Part shown: positions 21,256 to 33,880 of the stretch, piece by piece | Layout: the number at the start of each line of letters is the position of its first letter | Numbering within the stretch: position 1 is the first letter of the stretch | Assembly (NCBI GenBank): GCA_037833965.1 | Contig: AP031354.1 | Coordinates: forward strand, 19,012,001 to 19,076,000 | Reading direction: 5' to 3' | DNA: 64,000 nt | Source of the DNA: Marchantia polymorpha subsp. ruderalis | Lineage: Eukaryota; Streptophyta; Marchantiopsida; Marchantiales; Marchantiaceae | Made by a program: the position numbers and the translations under genes | The notes under the pieces: model-generated | The model's input: only the letters and a program-made list of their open reading frames with translations | Database searches by the model: none | What the model was told of the DNA's origin: nothing

Positions 21256-23005
21256 GCTAGAACTAGATGTGACTACTTAACCAGAGTTAAACTCAATACT
21301 TCATACTAGTTATTTTTCATTAACAATAGCAATTTTCTAGGAATTTTTTCTCATTATGAAAATCATTTTTGTAATAGATTTATTCCATTGGTAAGATCAA
21401 CTTTGTAATAAATGTTTTTCACTAGAAGCAACATTATTGCACAAATTATTTTCCACAAGAAAAAATAATTTTTTGATAGTTTTCTCACTAGTAAAAAGTC
21501 TTTGTAATAGTTATTTTCACATTAAAAAATATTTTTATAATAATTTCTCTATAAGAATTTTTTTCTTTAATAAAAGCATATTTGTATCAGTTTTTTAACC
21601 ATTTGAGTACTAATTAAATTACTAATACTCCAACACTTACAATTTTTTATTGTTAAATTGGCCATTGAAATTGCAAACTTCAATTTTATCAAAGTTATTG
21701 TACCCATTATACTAGACCTAGACTTGATCTTTGTATTTTTTTTTTACTTCCTTCATGCCATATCTACTATCACGAGAGACATTCAAATCACTATAGAATG
21801 AAGTGGATATATTGAAAGAGGTATGCACTATGACTTCCGGGCTATCGCTCAGTCAGATTTATCTCAGATGTCTTTTTGGTAGCTCATCATGGCTAGAAGT
21901 TAAGGATTCTTCAATGTGTTCACGTTCAAAACATCCTCTCACACAAACTCTCCACTCATCAATCAAAACAATCACACATTGATATTCAAAATGATAATGT
22001 AATGTAGACTTCTATTGAACAAGTGCCCACTCAATGAACTCACAAAAATTATTTAGAAGTCTATTCTCTACTTCTTTTACTTATACTATTTTAAAAATTA
22101 CCATAGTAATAGATAATAATTATTATCTAACTTCTTTTACAAAAATAACCATGATAGTTTATTACTAGTTCCCAGTATATGGCAACATGTCATTAGTCTA
22201 CCTAACATGTTAGAAGTTTAGTAATACCTAGATGAAAGTGGTAGCATACTATTTAAGATTTACAAACTTCTAGAACCTACACTTATCATTAAGTCAACTT
22301 TAGACTTAGTCTAACCAATGAAATTTTCATTTTTTAATCAAACCAATCAAAACTCATCAGGTAATCAAAGGTTTTTTTTCTTGCAATTTAGAGTTTTATA
22401 AAGGACAAAATAATTATATCCACTCAATATTTCTAGAGCTATCTTATTTATTCCACCAAGTATAGATCTAATAGTTAAACTTAGTTGGAACAACGTTAAT
22501 CATTGTTAGGCTTTGCCATTGTGCAATCTGAACTAGCCATTATCTGTCGATCTGATTTAACCCATTTCAATTTTACTTGGGAGCAATTAACTTGTACTTA
22601 TTTTGTCACCTAAGACTAATGTATCAATTTTATCACTTCACTCTCTCTCCAAGACCTAATCTACAAGCATCTTCTTATTTTGTGCAAAAAAATCAGTTTT
22701 TGACAATAAGACGCTGGATTTTCCACTTTGATCGTCAAAAGAGCTGATGTTGCCATGAAGCTCAAGTTGCTGAAATATAGTGTCAATCTGAATTGTCAAG
22801 CCGTCAAAATTGCTCTGCTTCTTGATACTCAATCCAGCAATGCAACTATGAAATGATGGAGTTCAAATACCAGATTTGATTCATTTTGACAATGAATTAT
22901 GGCTTGTGTTCGGAAAAGCTGCCACCTTCAACTTTTGTTGTATTCAATCTATTTGCTGAAAATGGAGACAGTGTCATTGATTATTGAAATTCTGATGCCA
23001 ATGAA

Positions 23006-23378
23006 TGTTAGGTATTTATTAACCTTAGTTAAACTTAGCTTCTAGTTAGGATTAGGTATACTTAGTAGTAAAAAAACGCATTTAGTTTAGTCTCACTTGT
23101 ACATATGAGAGAGATAAATAATGAAAAGTTGGGCTATGAAGTCCTGATGTATCATTTTAGTTTTTGTAAAAATTTCTATATGAACTTAGTCTCATGTGAA
23201 GATGAACCACATACATTAGTGTGCTATGGAGGTTAGATGTATCATTCTTGTTTTTGTAAAATATCTATCTGGGCCGTGATGGAGCATCATGTGAAGGTGA
23301 ATCACAAACATTAGTGTTTGATTCTTGTTGCATATTTTATGTATGAATATGATTGAAGAACAAGGTTGAGAACATACA
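23006..23378 (+). mobile_element. Candidate 5' LTR of a degenerate Copia-type element
   Basis: The segment starts TGTTAGG and ends ATACA one base before a primer-binding-site-like sequence. That fits an LTR with TG...CA ends, here about 373 bp. Two internal segments repeat each other imperfectly (GATGTATCATT(T/C)T(A/T)G, near 23147 and 23235). No second copy is recognisable downstream, so the element has probably lost its 3' end. The left boundary is the less certain one. Confidence 0.5.
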
Positions 23379-23379
23379 A

Positions 23380-23395
23380 TTGATATCATAGCTGG
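23380..23395 (+). other. Retrotransposon primer-binding site, tRNA-Met type (degenerate)
   Basis: TTGATATCATAGCTGG differs at few positions from the plant initiator-tRNA-Met primer-binding sequence TGGTATCAGAGC that follows the 5' LTR of most plant Copia elements. Its place between the LTR-like segment and the gag relic supports the assignment. Confidence 0.6.
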
Positions 23396-23758
23396 ATTTC
23401 ACATTGTGGTTTGTAGCTAACGGTTTTGATTCAATTGCTGATTTTCATCATTGTGACATATCATCATTGCTGACAATGAAGAAGATTTGTAGCGGACTTG
23501 TATCAAAAATTGCATTATCAAGCTAATCGTGCTGACATTCAAGACAATTCTGGATTTCATAGCAATGGCAACTTGGAGAGCTTGAAATTTGCTTTTGAGA
23601 GGATTTTTGTCAATTCATTGAAGAATGTGTTGTTTGAGCAATTTCAAAAGCAACTCAAGTGCATTAGAGAGAGATGAAGACACAACTAATCAACTTCAGC
23701 TTATATTTTGAAAACAAAACCGAAGATGGTGCTTACGCTTAGACATCCACGGTTTGAG

Positions 23759-24290
23759 ATGAAAAAATTTGATGGATGTATTGACTATGTATTGTGGAAA
23801 CTACATGTCACCAGTGGACTCTATGACATGAGCTTGTACAAGAGTCTTAAGCCACAATCCGATAATGTAGATTATGATGATTAAAATGACATTTATGATC
23901 AAACGGTGAGTATTGTGATGTTTCATCTCAATTCCTATGTCTTTAAGCAAATGAAAAAGACGACAACGATAGTAGATTTGTTTGCGACATTGCGTGAGAT
24001 ATATCACAAAAATGAGCTCTCAAACTGATTGTACACGGCTTTGAAGCTCACCCGCTTCAAGATGGCTAAATATACTAAGTTAAAGATCATGTAGATGACT
24101 TCAATGATTTGGTTGTGGATCTTCACAACCTTGTAGAAGAATTGAATTATGATTGAAAAGTGATTTAGTTGCATAAAGTTTTGCTGAACTCACATCATTT
24201 CTTGTCATGGATGTGGTTTCATCGTGACAAGGAAACCATCACTTACAATAAGTTGTTATTTCCTTATTGACACACCAAAATGCAACAGAA
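23759..24290 (+). pseudogene. Broken Copia-type gag (UBN2-like) relic
   Basis: The translation starts MKKFDGCIDYVLWKLHV, the usual F-G-x-x-Y-x-x-W opening of Ty1/copia Gag proteins. It continues with LREIYHKNELSN, TALKLTRFKMAKY and, after a frameshift near 24085, HVDDFNDLVVDLHNL, all in the expected UBN2 order. In-frame stops (about 23881, 24025) and at least one frameshift abolish the product. No CCHC knuckle, protease, integrase or reverse transcriptase can be found after it, so the element is truncated and inactive. Confidence 0.75.
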
Positions 24291-24320
24291 GTTGTTGATG
24301 TCTATGTTATAAGACCGATT

Positions 24321-26860
24321 GTTGTATGTGTGAAGTATTTGTTTGAAGTAACAAAGGAGTTGATCATGATTAGGATTGGCCACAATTTAGTTAACTGTTA
24401 ACTAATTAAGGAAAAAAGTTGAACCGGTTAACCAGTTTATAGTGACGCATGCCAAGTTTTATCAGTTTTGAGTAGCTTACTTTCTGAATAAATGGTTCAA
24501 GCGGTTCAATTTCATCATCATCTCGATGTTTTTGTCCGATAATTTTGATCTATCTAGACGAACAAACCCATCATTCTCAAAAAACGCCAATTCAAATGTC
24601 ATAGTAAAATCTTGAATTATCAACATGTTTCTAAACATCCTGAATAAGATCGGAAAGCAATTGCGGTGTTGTTTTCACCACAAAAAATACGTCAAACACA
24701 TGACAAATTGCTTTCGTCGTGAGCATGAAGAAGTCGTCGACCTCGTCAGTGTGTGCAACTTGCCAATCAAGATTTGTGTTTTTCTAAGTCTACTTTGTAA
24801 CAAAAAAAGTATGTGTCTCATCTCTATGCATAATTCTTAAATGAAATTTTGATACATAAAAAAATAGAAATTTGCTAATTTTTTATTTTTTTGTATATTT
24901 ATTTTATACTAGTTTTATAGAAAGTAAATTAATAAATATATTCACATTTATTTGAAAATATTGACTAATCATTCATGCAATATCATCATATATTCAATAA
25001 ATTTAGAATGTAAAAAAAAATACTTTTGAATAGTTAATAAAAATTAACATTTTATTACATATTTGAATCCATATCCAATCATAACCATATGCCCATCCAT
25101 ATATTATCTATGCTCACCGATGCTATTGAAATTGTATTCATGTATTCAAAAATTGTGTAATATCTAATTAACGTAATTCGTCAATGTTTTTTTTAATTCT
25201 TTCTCGAACACTTGGGCATTTAATGAACTACACGAGTCCAACACGAGTGACATGTGTCATGTTAATAAATTGTATTGACATGATGGTTTCAAGTAGCATT
25301 AATAGACATGGATTACATACCCATTTGAAATCTATGCCCATCCATACCCACCTGGAAACAATAACCATCCATGAACAATAGTGTTGAAACCATGATCATC
25401 CAAAACCCATGCATACTCAATGTTTGGCTCCGGCAATCACGTGAAAACAATAATTTATTTCAATATGGAATCATGTTACCAAACTTGATAATATGTTCAA
25501 CAAGCTTGATAAGTAATTGTATTCATTTCATCATCTCAACAAAAATATTCGCATATAAAATTATGTCATTTTATATTCAAATCTACTCTTGTATTATCTG
25601 AAATTAGATTTTTGTCCGTGGAATCTCATCATTGTTTTGTTGACACTCCTAAACCCTTATATAATTTCCGGATTCCAATACATGTATACCTTGTACTGAT
25701 GAACCACTTTGGTAAGTAGGGTGAAATTGTTGTATACCTTTTTATGCGAGGAACGTTTCAACTATCACTATTTAGATGCGGTTCGTCAAGCCAAAGTATA
25801 TACAGTAAGTTTTGGGTTAAATAGAGTTAAAATTTGTATGCCATGTTTATGGCCAAGTTTAATTCAGATTAAATTTCAATTTATAGATTGGCTAACGCAA
25901 AATTATATAAAGCAAGTTTTAATTATTTTCATAAGTGTATATCCTCACAGTGTTTCAAGTTTATCTTAAATAGTATTTTATTTTTTATTTTGAATACTAC
26001 TCAAATCATTCTAGAGAATGAATATGAGAGGTATAAAATCCCCCGTTATAGCCGCCTTCACGGGGATCCCATGGGTGCAAAACATTTTCTACTCAACACC
26101 CCACGTGTAGTAAAGATGCTTTGCAAGTGTGTCGAAGACTTGGATTGAGTGCGGGGATCCCCAAAGAAGTGGAAAGACAAATCTACCGACCAAAGTTTGT
26201 TTCCAAAGTTAGGGCACTTTCTTCGCAAATGAAGTTGCTAAAATACTATGCGGATAACGTGTAAACAGTTGCAGTCCAAGATACCACCAGTTCAGGGCTG
26301 CACGTTTGATGGGGTTTTCACGATTTACAATCTTAGCTCGTTCATCACGAAACTAAGGTTGAATAAAGAAATATGAGTATGTATGAACGGGTAACTACAA
26401 ATGACATGGAATATACATGTATATATTGTAAAGCCTCATCTATAACTTAATGTTTTTTATCTTAGTTAGTGCTAATCTTAAACTATGTGGTTGTTGTTGT
26501 TTAAGCAAGTAATGATTTGACAAACAGATACTACCTCGCAACCGCTAAGTTCAATACTTTCAAGGTGAAAACCGAAACTCTAGCCCAAAAAAACATAGAA
26601 ATTGATGTTAACTTCAGAAAGACTTTACGCATTATATAAATATCTAGCATTAACACTTTTGGTGCACACTGATCATGTCCTTGAGAAGAACTAGACTTTC
26701 CCAATTACATCTATGAACAATATATCCGTAAGTGCCTTCAGCCAAAAAATACTACATGCTGGGAGGAACTAAGAATCAGTGTGTAACAGACTAATTTAAA
26801 TTCTAAAATATTGCCATGATTCTTAAGGAAAAATCTTAAATTGTTATGTCACAGTACCGT
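24321..26860. other. AT-rich intergenic DNA
   Basis: I see no gene. A 19-bp AT-rich palindrome is centred on 24396 (TAGTTAAC-T-GTTAACTA). Open frames up to 86 codons (25709-25969, 25888-26148) run through low-complexity AT-rich sequence and are not recognised. The block from about 26040 to 26240 is slightly richer in GC but has no identifiable content. Confidence 0.4.
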
Positions 26861-29800
26861 CAATAATCAAGGATCGCAATGAGTTTCTACCTAATATGTA
26901 ATCCGATCATAAACGTAATACTGACAGTTCACAATCAGGACATGACTTCTGATATGTATACTGACCACGATGAGGATTTCCTGACTACAGTATCCAACAA
27001 GGATTTCAGGATGCAATCAATGTTCGTACGAGATTTATATTCAGATAATGAATTTAGACCTGCAGACCCTAACAGTGCACATCGCAAAATTGTTAGGAGA
27101 AAATGTCTTCGTTGGAGTCGTAGAGAATCCAAGTTAGAAGTCGTGAGCACATGGTATTTGTGTGGCCCTGCGCAGTAGGATGTAACAGCCATAAGGTACA
27201 TTTTAGCCTCATCTGAGGTAAATCTGTCCTAACACGTCCACTGCTGGAACTACACTGGACCACAAGATTCAGTTGCTCATATACTCGCGGGATTTGCACG
27301 CGGTAAACCACTGCAGCTCTTCTTCGCGATCAGTAGTTGGTTCTACGGTTGGGATCAGGTAGAAATACTTTGTAGATTCTGTTCGGAACCAGAACATATC
27401 TGTCCAACTGTACGATGTGTGGGGACTGAGCCGATTTGTTGGCTAGCGCGGCAGGTGCTTCACAGAGAGGAAGAGTGTCTGGACAGGAACATGCTCGAGT
27501 TTGCCATTTGTCTTGGCTCATGCGATAAGTTTACTAGAACTGTGCTTCGGCGGAAGAAGTCGCCGCCACAACAGTCCAAGTTTGAGCTTACAACCTGGGC
27601 TGATTGTTGGGTGGATGCGAGAGACGGTGCGAGCGCAATGATCAAGTGACAGTGATCAAGTTTTGGAGCAAAAAGCCAAATAGTTTGTGCTTTGTTATCA
27701 TCTGTCATGCTCACAATTATTACGCGGATATGCACCACCCCTTCTCCAAGTTGACCAGAATGGAGGAGCAACAACAACTGTGTGTTCGTCGAGCTTAGCT
27801 TGCAAGATCTCGCTTTACAGTGAGGGTTCTGCATATTCACTTTCGCCGCGCTAGAAATTCAGCCTCCTTCTGAAGTCCAGAGACAACGTATCACACAAAA
27901 CTTCTACCAAAAAGAGTGCGTAAAGAGTGAAGCTCAAAATCAGTGAACCAGCTTTGATGAGTTCATGTGAGATGAGTCTTTGTCACGGCTTTCTTCCCCC
28001 TGGAGTTGCTGCTCGATCCCCTCATTGATTGTGTACCGAACACGGTTGCACTCATCTCTTCCAATTCCCAAGGCGTTCGCAAGCAACGCCTTTCTAGCGG
28101 TTTGTGGCAAAGTTCTATTCCGATCCGTTCATTCTGTGCAGTATTCACTCCTGGATGTGATTGTTGAACTGGACCAGGTTCTTACAACTACAAAAGAGTT
28201 GCAATAGTAAGTACTGGAGCCCGATGCACGGATGATAAGTTACAATGACTTGAATTACAGCTTGAGTTGCAAACCCGCAACAGCAACCTTCCCATGTGGC
28301 CGGCAGATGAAAGATCTTGATATACGAAGGTGGGAATGGCAGAGGTACAGCCGCGTCGGGAGATAAAGCTCTAGTAGAAGACCAGGGGCTCTGACGGTGG
28401 ATGTTCTTTTCAAATAGCTGGAACCTTTCGAGCTTAATTGCTTCTCCTCGGTGCTATCCGAAAACAGACCCACATTCACTCTCCACGGTTCTCTCTACCG
28501 ATGCTTGCAGAGGAAGTCCTGCGAGCTTCAAATACAGCGTATGCAATTTACCTCGCTGAAACGCCATCAATGTTCGAGGCGCTAAGCGGTCAATACGTTC
28601 AATCTCTGTGCACCAACTTTTCCATCTCATTCTTATCTGTAGTAACAATCGGAGTTCTGGCCGAAGATGAAGCGAAATTAAGCAATTTGCACCTACCCCC
28701 TTTTTAGACACCTTTTGCATCAATAACTCCACGACAAGTCAGGATTTCTCCATGTATGTATTTGACAACTCATGAACTTCTCGAAAGCACACCATGAGCG
28801 CAATAATATCAGTGCTCAAATTAGGCCTTCGTCTGTAGAGAGGAAGACGGGGAAAGAATTCGTCTGACATAGAGAGAAATTGTTGAGTGCTGATGAGGAA
28901 CGGAAAACTAAAGACTTCTGATTATGGACCTGTCCCAGTAAGGTTGGATCTTCCCACCACCGCGAAGTCTTGAAAGACCAATTACCTTTCACGTCATCCG
29001 CCCTCGAACTCACCTCTCTGTCGTAAATTGAATGAGTGTTCTAAGCTAGCAGCCCATGTTTAATCAAAACCTTCAGTGCGGAGTCCCGAGCGTGTCCAGG
29101 ACAGGTTCCACCCCCTTTCGCGTGCATTGAGGGTCAAGTTTAGTAGTTTCTAGACCTTGTCACTTCAAGCGCGCGGTACAAGCGGTCTGCGATCCTTCGC
29201 TGAGAGACAAATGATCACGGATTAAGTTAATCAACAGGATAAACACTGCCGGGTCCAAGAAGAATCCACCTCGCTCCTTAGATCGGAGAGGAGCCGACCT
29301 AATTGGGTGGAATGAAAGCGACAATATTCTAATTTTAATCCATGGCGACGAGCATCGTGTTCTATCCACCGTGAACACGATGGTGGATAGAACGCTTTTG
29401 AGACCCGAGATTAGATTCCGTCGTCAGGTTTGAAAGATTCTGTTGTATTTACAGGTTCTGCATGCTTGTGCCAATGACAGACACGGGCTACCTGGCGCCA
29501 TTCTACGTAATCAGGGCCACTGAATCATTGGACGTGTCTGCGGAGCACATCTAAACCAGAACCAGCTGCTCAAACATTTCGGCTTCCAGCTTCGGAGTAT
29601 CCTATTCAGCAATCGGCCACCGTTTTAGCCCGGAACACGCGAGCAGAATGGTCAAGGACAGCAGTCGCCCATGCCTTTGTTCTTGCATGCAAGACGCGAC
29701 CAGTCTGGTTAGATTCGTTCCGCTCTGGAAGTCTTCCCAAGGGGTCAACATGTACACTTTCCACACAATCAGATCCTGACCACAAAGAGCAAAATCCTAC

Positions 29801-30960
29801 TGAGACTGCGAAAGGCTAACAGCTCGATCTGTTGCAGTAAATGGGAGGGCGCTTCGAGGCCTGTATCGCTTCCGTCCGCATGGCAGTACATCGTCGCTCC
29901 AGCGGGTCCTTCTCTAACCGTAAAGGCAGGCGGGACGTCCAGCAGCGGCCCAGATCCGCAGGCCCTTGAGAGAGTGCACCGTGCATGGCGATGTCGTTCA
30001 TATTCATTCTGCCGTTTGCATAGAGCAGAATCGAAGTTTCGTCACTACCGATAGCGCCGAGGCATTGTATCGTCTCGGTGCATGCAGCAATTGCTGCAGA
30101 GCGCACAAAAAGCAGCCAATTTCAGCGAAAGTGACGATCCCCATAAAGGGAGCGCGCGACCGCTGTGCGATTTGACGTCAACCGAGGAGCACGACGTCGA
30201 GGAGCTTGTAACTTTGTCACAAGGTCCGTCATCGATCACCACACGGATTCTGACCTCGACACAAAATCATCTCATCACCAACACAAATTTCGGAAGTCAA
30301 AGACTGCGTACGTAATTTCTCCTACATCGACTGACAGGGATGTGGACAGCTGCGACCCAGTTTGCACATCATTGCTCACTTTGTTTTTGCCGCAGTTACA
30401 GTCGCCGCCGCGCAATGATCGTGATTCAAAAACTCTCGTTAACGATGATAACTAAATGAGAATCCAGTTACAGCATGTCAAATTCGAATAACTGAAGCCA
30501 AAATTCTTCGTTATTCTTCGTTAAATTATTGAAAATCATTGACTTCATGCCTTGGCCTATATCTAGTTTTTTGTTACAAGAGACCAAGATTACATCTTCT
30601 GCAAAAGAAATGAAGTGGGGAACATCAACTCCGTTTTGTTCTCATATTGCGCACAAAGAGATAAAATTTAAGAATGTCGGTAATGAGTTTTTCTTACGGT
30701 GAATCAGAAACAATTATTAACCGAATTACAACTCGGAAAAGACAGAAAACGCCCCAAGGGTCACTTGCCAAGGTGCAACCCCGACGACTCCATCTACAAA
30801 GACGATGTTATCTGCATGTGGCTATCAAATTCCGGACAGTCTATGAACATAGCAGCAAGATTACTCAAACACAGGAAGATGCCATTGCTAAGCATTTTAT
30901 CCTGCTATGTAACACGAGCAGCTTAAAGGTGAATTAAGTGTTCAATCTTGCTTATTGGAG
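26861..30960. other. Mixed-composition intergenic DNA, no gene recognised
   Basis: Composition is more balanced than in the flanks, so open frames of 60-126 codons occur on both strands (for example minus 27460-27840, plus 28438-28707, plus 30165-30455). None shows a known domain, conserved motif or convincing exon structure. It could hold exons of an unrecognised gene or a non-coding transcript. The overlapping inverted repeat at 29354 is listed separately. Confidence 0.35.
29354..29393. repeat. Two overlapping inverted repeats
   Basis: The segment ATCGTGTTC-TATCCACC is followed first by the reverse complement of its left half (GAACACGAT) and then by that of its right part (GGTGGATAGAAC). 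The two halves therefore form alternative, mutually exclusive hairpins with arms of about 9 and 12 bp. This arrangement is a known signature of replication template switching. Confidence 0.8.
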
Positions 30961-33880
30961 TTATCTTTTGTGATATTAAATTTTGTCATTCTTGATTGCA
31001 TTTGAGTTAACGCTGGACTCGAGGATAGCCAGAAACGACAAGCCCTTCGTGACATGTTTTTATATTTTCAGTCTTTGTCTGGTTCAATGCTTGTTGTACT
31101 TAAAATGGAGGAAAGACATAGAAAAAACAAAAAGAGGGGGAAAACTCCATCAAGCATAAACAGTTTGTGTTATGCATTAACATAAACTTACTCATTCCGA
31201 TACAATGATGGGATTTACAACTGCTCAATAGGTAAAAGAATTAATTTGTAACAGACATACTTGACGGTGCTTTGATCAAAAGCTATCATGTTAATCAACA
31301 AAGGTATTCTATTTTTAGTATGTTGTAAATTATTCTATTTGTATTTGACAAGATGTATATATTATTCTACAAATAGCTAATATCAATGCAATATATCGAT
31401 GAGCAATCAAATTAGATTATAATTTTTTGGATATTGATGTAATATCTTCAGAATTTTACCTTAAAAATGTAAGTCAAAATCAACATTCATCATTACATGC
31501 ATTTTTAAGGAGTCCACACAAGAAGAATCTGAGTTGACATAGACAAGATTGATTCATGAAGCACAATAACCATGAATTGAAGAACTATTGTGGACTATCA
31601 AAAGGTCATACAAGGTTTTATATATATAGTCAATCTAGATTATTCAACTAGTCATGGTTAACTCACCTTAATTCAATCAAGATATAAAGTAATCTTTATG
31701 AATCCTAGGAAATATAATTTCCATAATGTATGTGATTTCTCCACAGGAAAATCTAGAAAAATAAAAAACATATGTTACTATGTAAATAAATTAACTATTA
31801 GATAGACTTCATCAAAATACATTATTTTTTATAAAATTTAATTTAATTCTTTTACACTCTTATGCAAAACGAAAAAGTTAAGCAATGTCTTGAAGTATTG
31901 TCTAATGAATCTGCTTTGATATAAACATAAAAAAACTTGAACGTAATATAAATTTTGACTAATTCAATCATATAAAAAACCTCCATCTATTTGAGATAAA
32001 TAATTTCTGATGTAAATGTAAGTTATTTTATTTTTTTATCATTTTATACACCTAAATACAAAAAATTGTGACTTTAATAGTGAATATTTATGATATTATG
32101 CGTCAATCTTAAAAATTTTATACAGTTATTAAAGAAAAAACTCCTACGCTTGTTTCTGTTACATATCCAACTATTGTTGTGAATTAAGATATGCATTTTT
32201 GCAATGTAAAATTTCAACTTAGAAATATGTCCATATATTTCAATTTGTATAATTTATGTCATTCAAACTTGATCTATAGTATCTTGTAGATAGATTACTT
32301 AATATTTTACAATTTGCATCAAACACAGAATCAATTGACATACAAGTCAAACACAAAATCAATTGACATACAAGTACAATTGCAAAATTTTAGAATTCAA
32401 TTCATAGCTTTTCAATGTATGACTCTTGGATTTGGCATACTTATACATAACAAGAGCAATTTCATGTGTAGTGCAAATCGTTAAGTACATCAATATGTTT
32501 ACTACTTTATTGTAAATTTTTTGAACATCTAACCTTATTCCACATCATTTTACTAATCATAGGTATCAATCCCCAATATAAGAAAGTTAAATATTTTCAC
32601 AGCCATGCAATTCTTCATGTTGAATCGTGCAGATAGAACTTTAGGTTTTCTGCCTTGTACATCCTTTGTTTTTTTAACCTAATTTTTGTGAAGATTTTAT
32701 ACTCAAAAAAATTCTTGTGAATTAATTATTTTATTTTTAATCCAATTTCAAAAGCTTTTTATTTAATTATCAAGATCAAACATATACTCTTAGCTGCAAT
32801 ACACATATCAATAAAATTTTCTAAAAGGACATATTTTTTGTAAAAAATATCAAGCATATTTCATGAAATCATTGATATCTTAGTTGCATTTTCTAAGCGT
32901 TTATATTTAATCCACGTAAATATTTAAGAAATAATTGGCTCATATATTATCGTTTTTTATTTTGAAATTCATTAGTTTCAAATATCAAATTATGAAATTT
33001 CAACAATTCTTTTAGTGATTTTTTTAAAATTCAAAACATTACTTGTAACTATGTGTAATGATGAGTAGTGAAATTTCTTCATTCATACCTTGTCGATATG
33101 TGACGTCAATTAAAATAATCAAAACAACTTTTGCAAAGTAACAATGATGACAAAAATTGTTTTCACAATTAGTCCGCTGGTCCAAAATAACATCAATTTA
33201 TTATAATATTTTTTTTTCAGATTTCTTTCATCAGTCTTAGATGTGAAATATCTGTATGGATAATTCAAAATTTCTTTTAAAGCAAATGATAGCAAACAAT
33301 CTTGTATAATATTGATGCTCTGATTTATATGCATTTTCCAAGAATGTCCATAAGAAATATGGATTGTTACCAAGTAACAATCCATATGAAACAAAGAAAC
33401 ATGAAATTTAAACTGTATTATTTAGAGTATCAATCAATCCTATGATATGATGACACTCATACATTTTCAACTAATCATAAATGAATGTAGTTAGAGCTCA
33501 CCAATGGCCAAAAATACCACTAACAATGACATCACAAATAAATTTGATATAATCTCACTTTACTTTTATTTCATATCTTTACTCTCCGATATTTCATTAA
33601 CTCCGATACTTTCAAAAGAGAAATATCTGCATCCTCTATGACTAGATATGGAGGAAATTTAATATCCCAACCACTAATATACAGTGCTTCAGCCTAACAG
33701 CAACATTAAGTCTCTTTGTATCCATGTTATTACGGTAAAAGAATTTGGTTATAATTTGAGTCTGAATGTAAGATACTATCAATCTTTGTTTTACTCTAGA
33801 GTTGTGTATCTCAAGTATAAAGTAAAGTATAAGTAATCAAATCTTAACAGTAAGTAATCAGCGTCATCCTCAGCTGATTA
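30961..33880. other. Very AT-rich intergenic DNA
   Basis: Continuous AT-rich sequence with poly-A and poly-T runs and no open frame worth reporting. A 21-nt segment (ACACAAAATCAATTGACATAC) is duplicated with one change near 32322-32367. One perfect hairpin is listed separately. Otherwise I see nothing. Confidence 0.5.
33357..33387. repeat. Perfect inverted repeat, 14-bp arms, 3-nt spacer
   Basis: ATATGGATTGTTAC (33357-33370) and its exact reverse complement (33374-33387) flank CAA. The minus-strand open frame 33119-33394 reads through it, but that frame is in AT-rich DNA and unrecognised. It has no MITE-like flanking duplication that I can see. Confidence 0.9.

Larger units (their letters stand above)
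18651..23005. other. AT-rich, transposon-derived intergenic DNA
   Basis: Strongly AT-rich DNA without sizeable open frames. It contains the 85-bp triplicate repeat, an LTR-promoter-like stretch near 21240-21330, imperfect repeats of a TCATGCTTnTAGAAGTC motif around 20545-20620, and an 18-bp palindrome (AGATAATAATTATTATCT) near 22110. On the minus strand just left of 23006, TTGGCATCAGA resembles a primer-binding site, so a second inverted or nested element may abut the LTR-like segment. No intact transposase or polymerase gene remains. Confidence 0.45.

Noticed and set aside
33119-33394. 91-codon minus-strand frame
   Set aside because: It runs through AT-rich DNA and includes a perfect palindrome, with no domain or codon bias.
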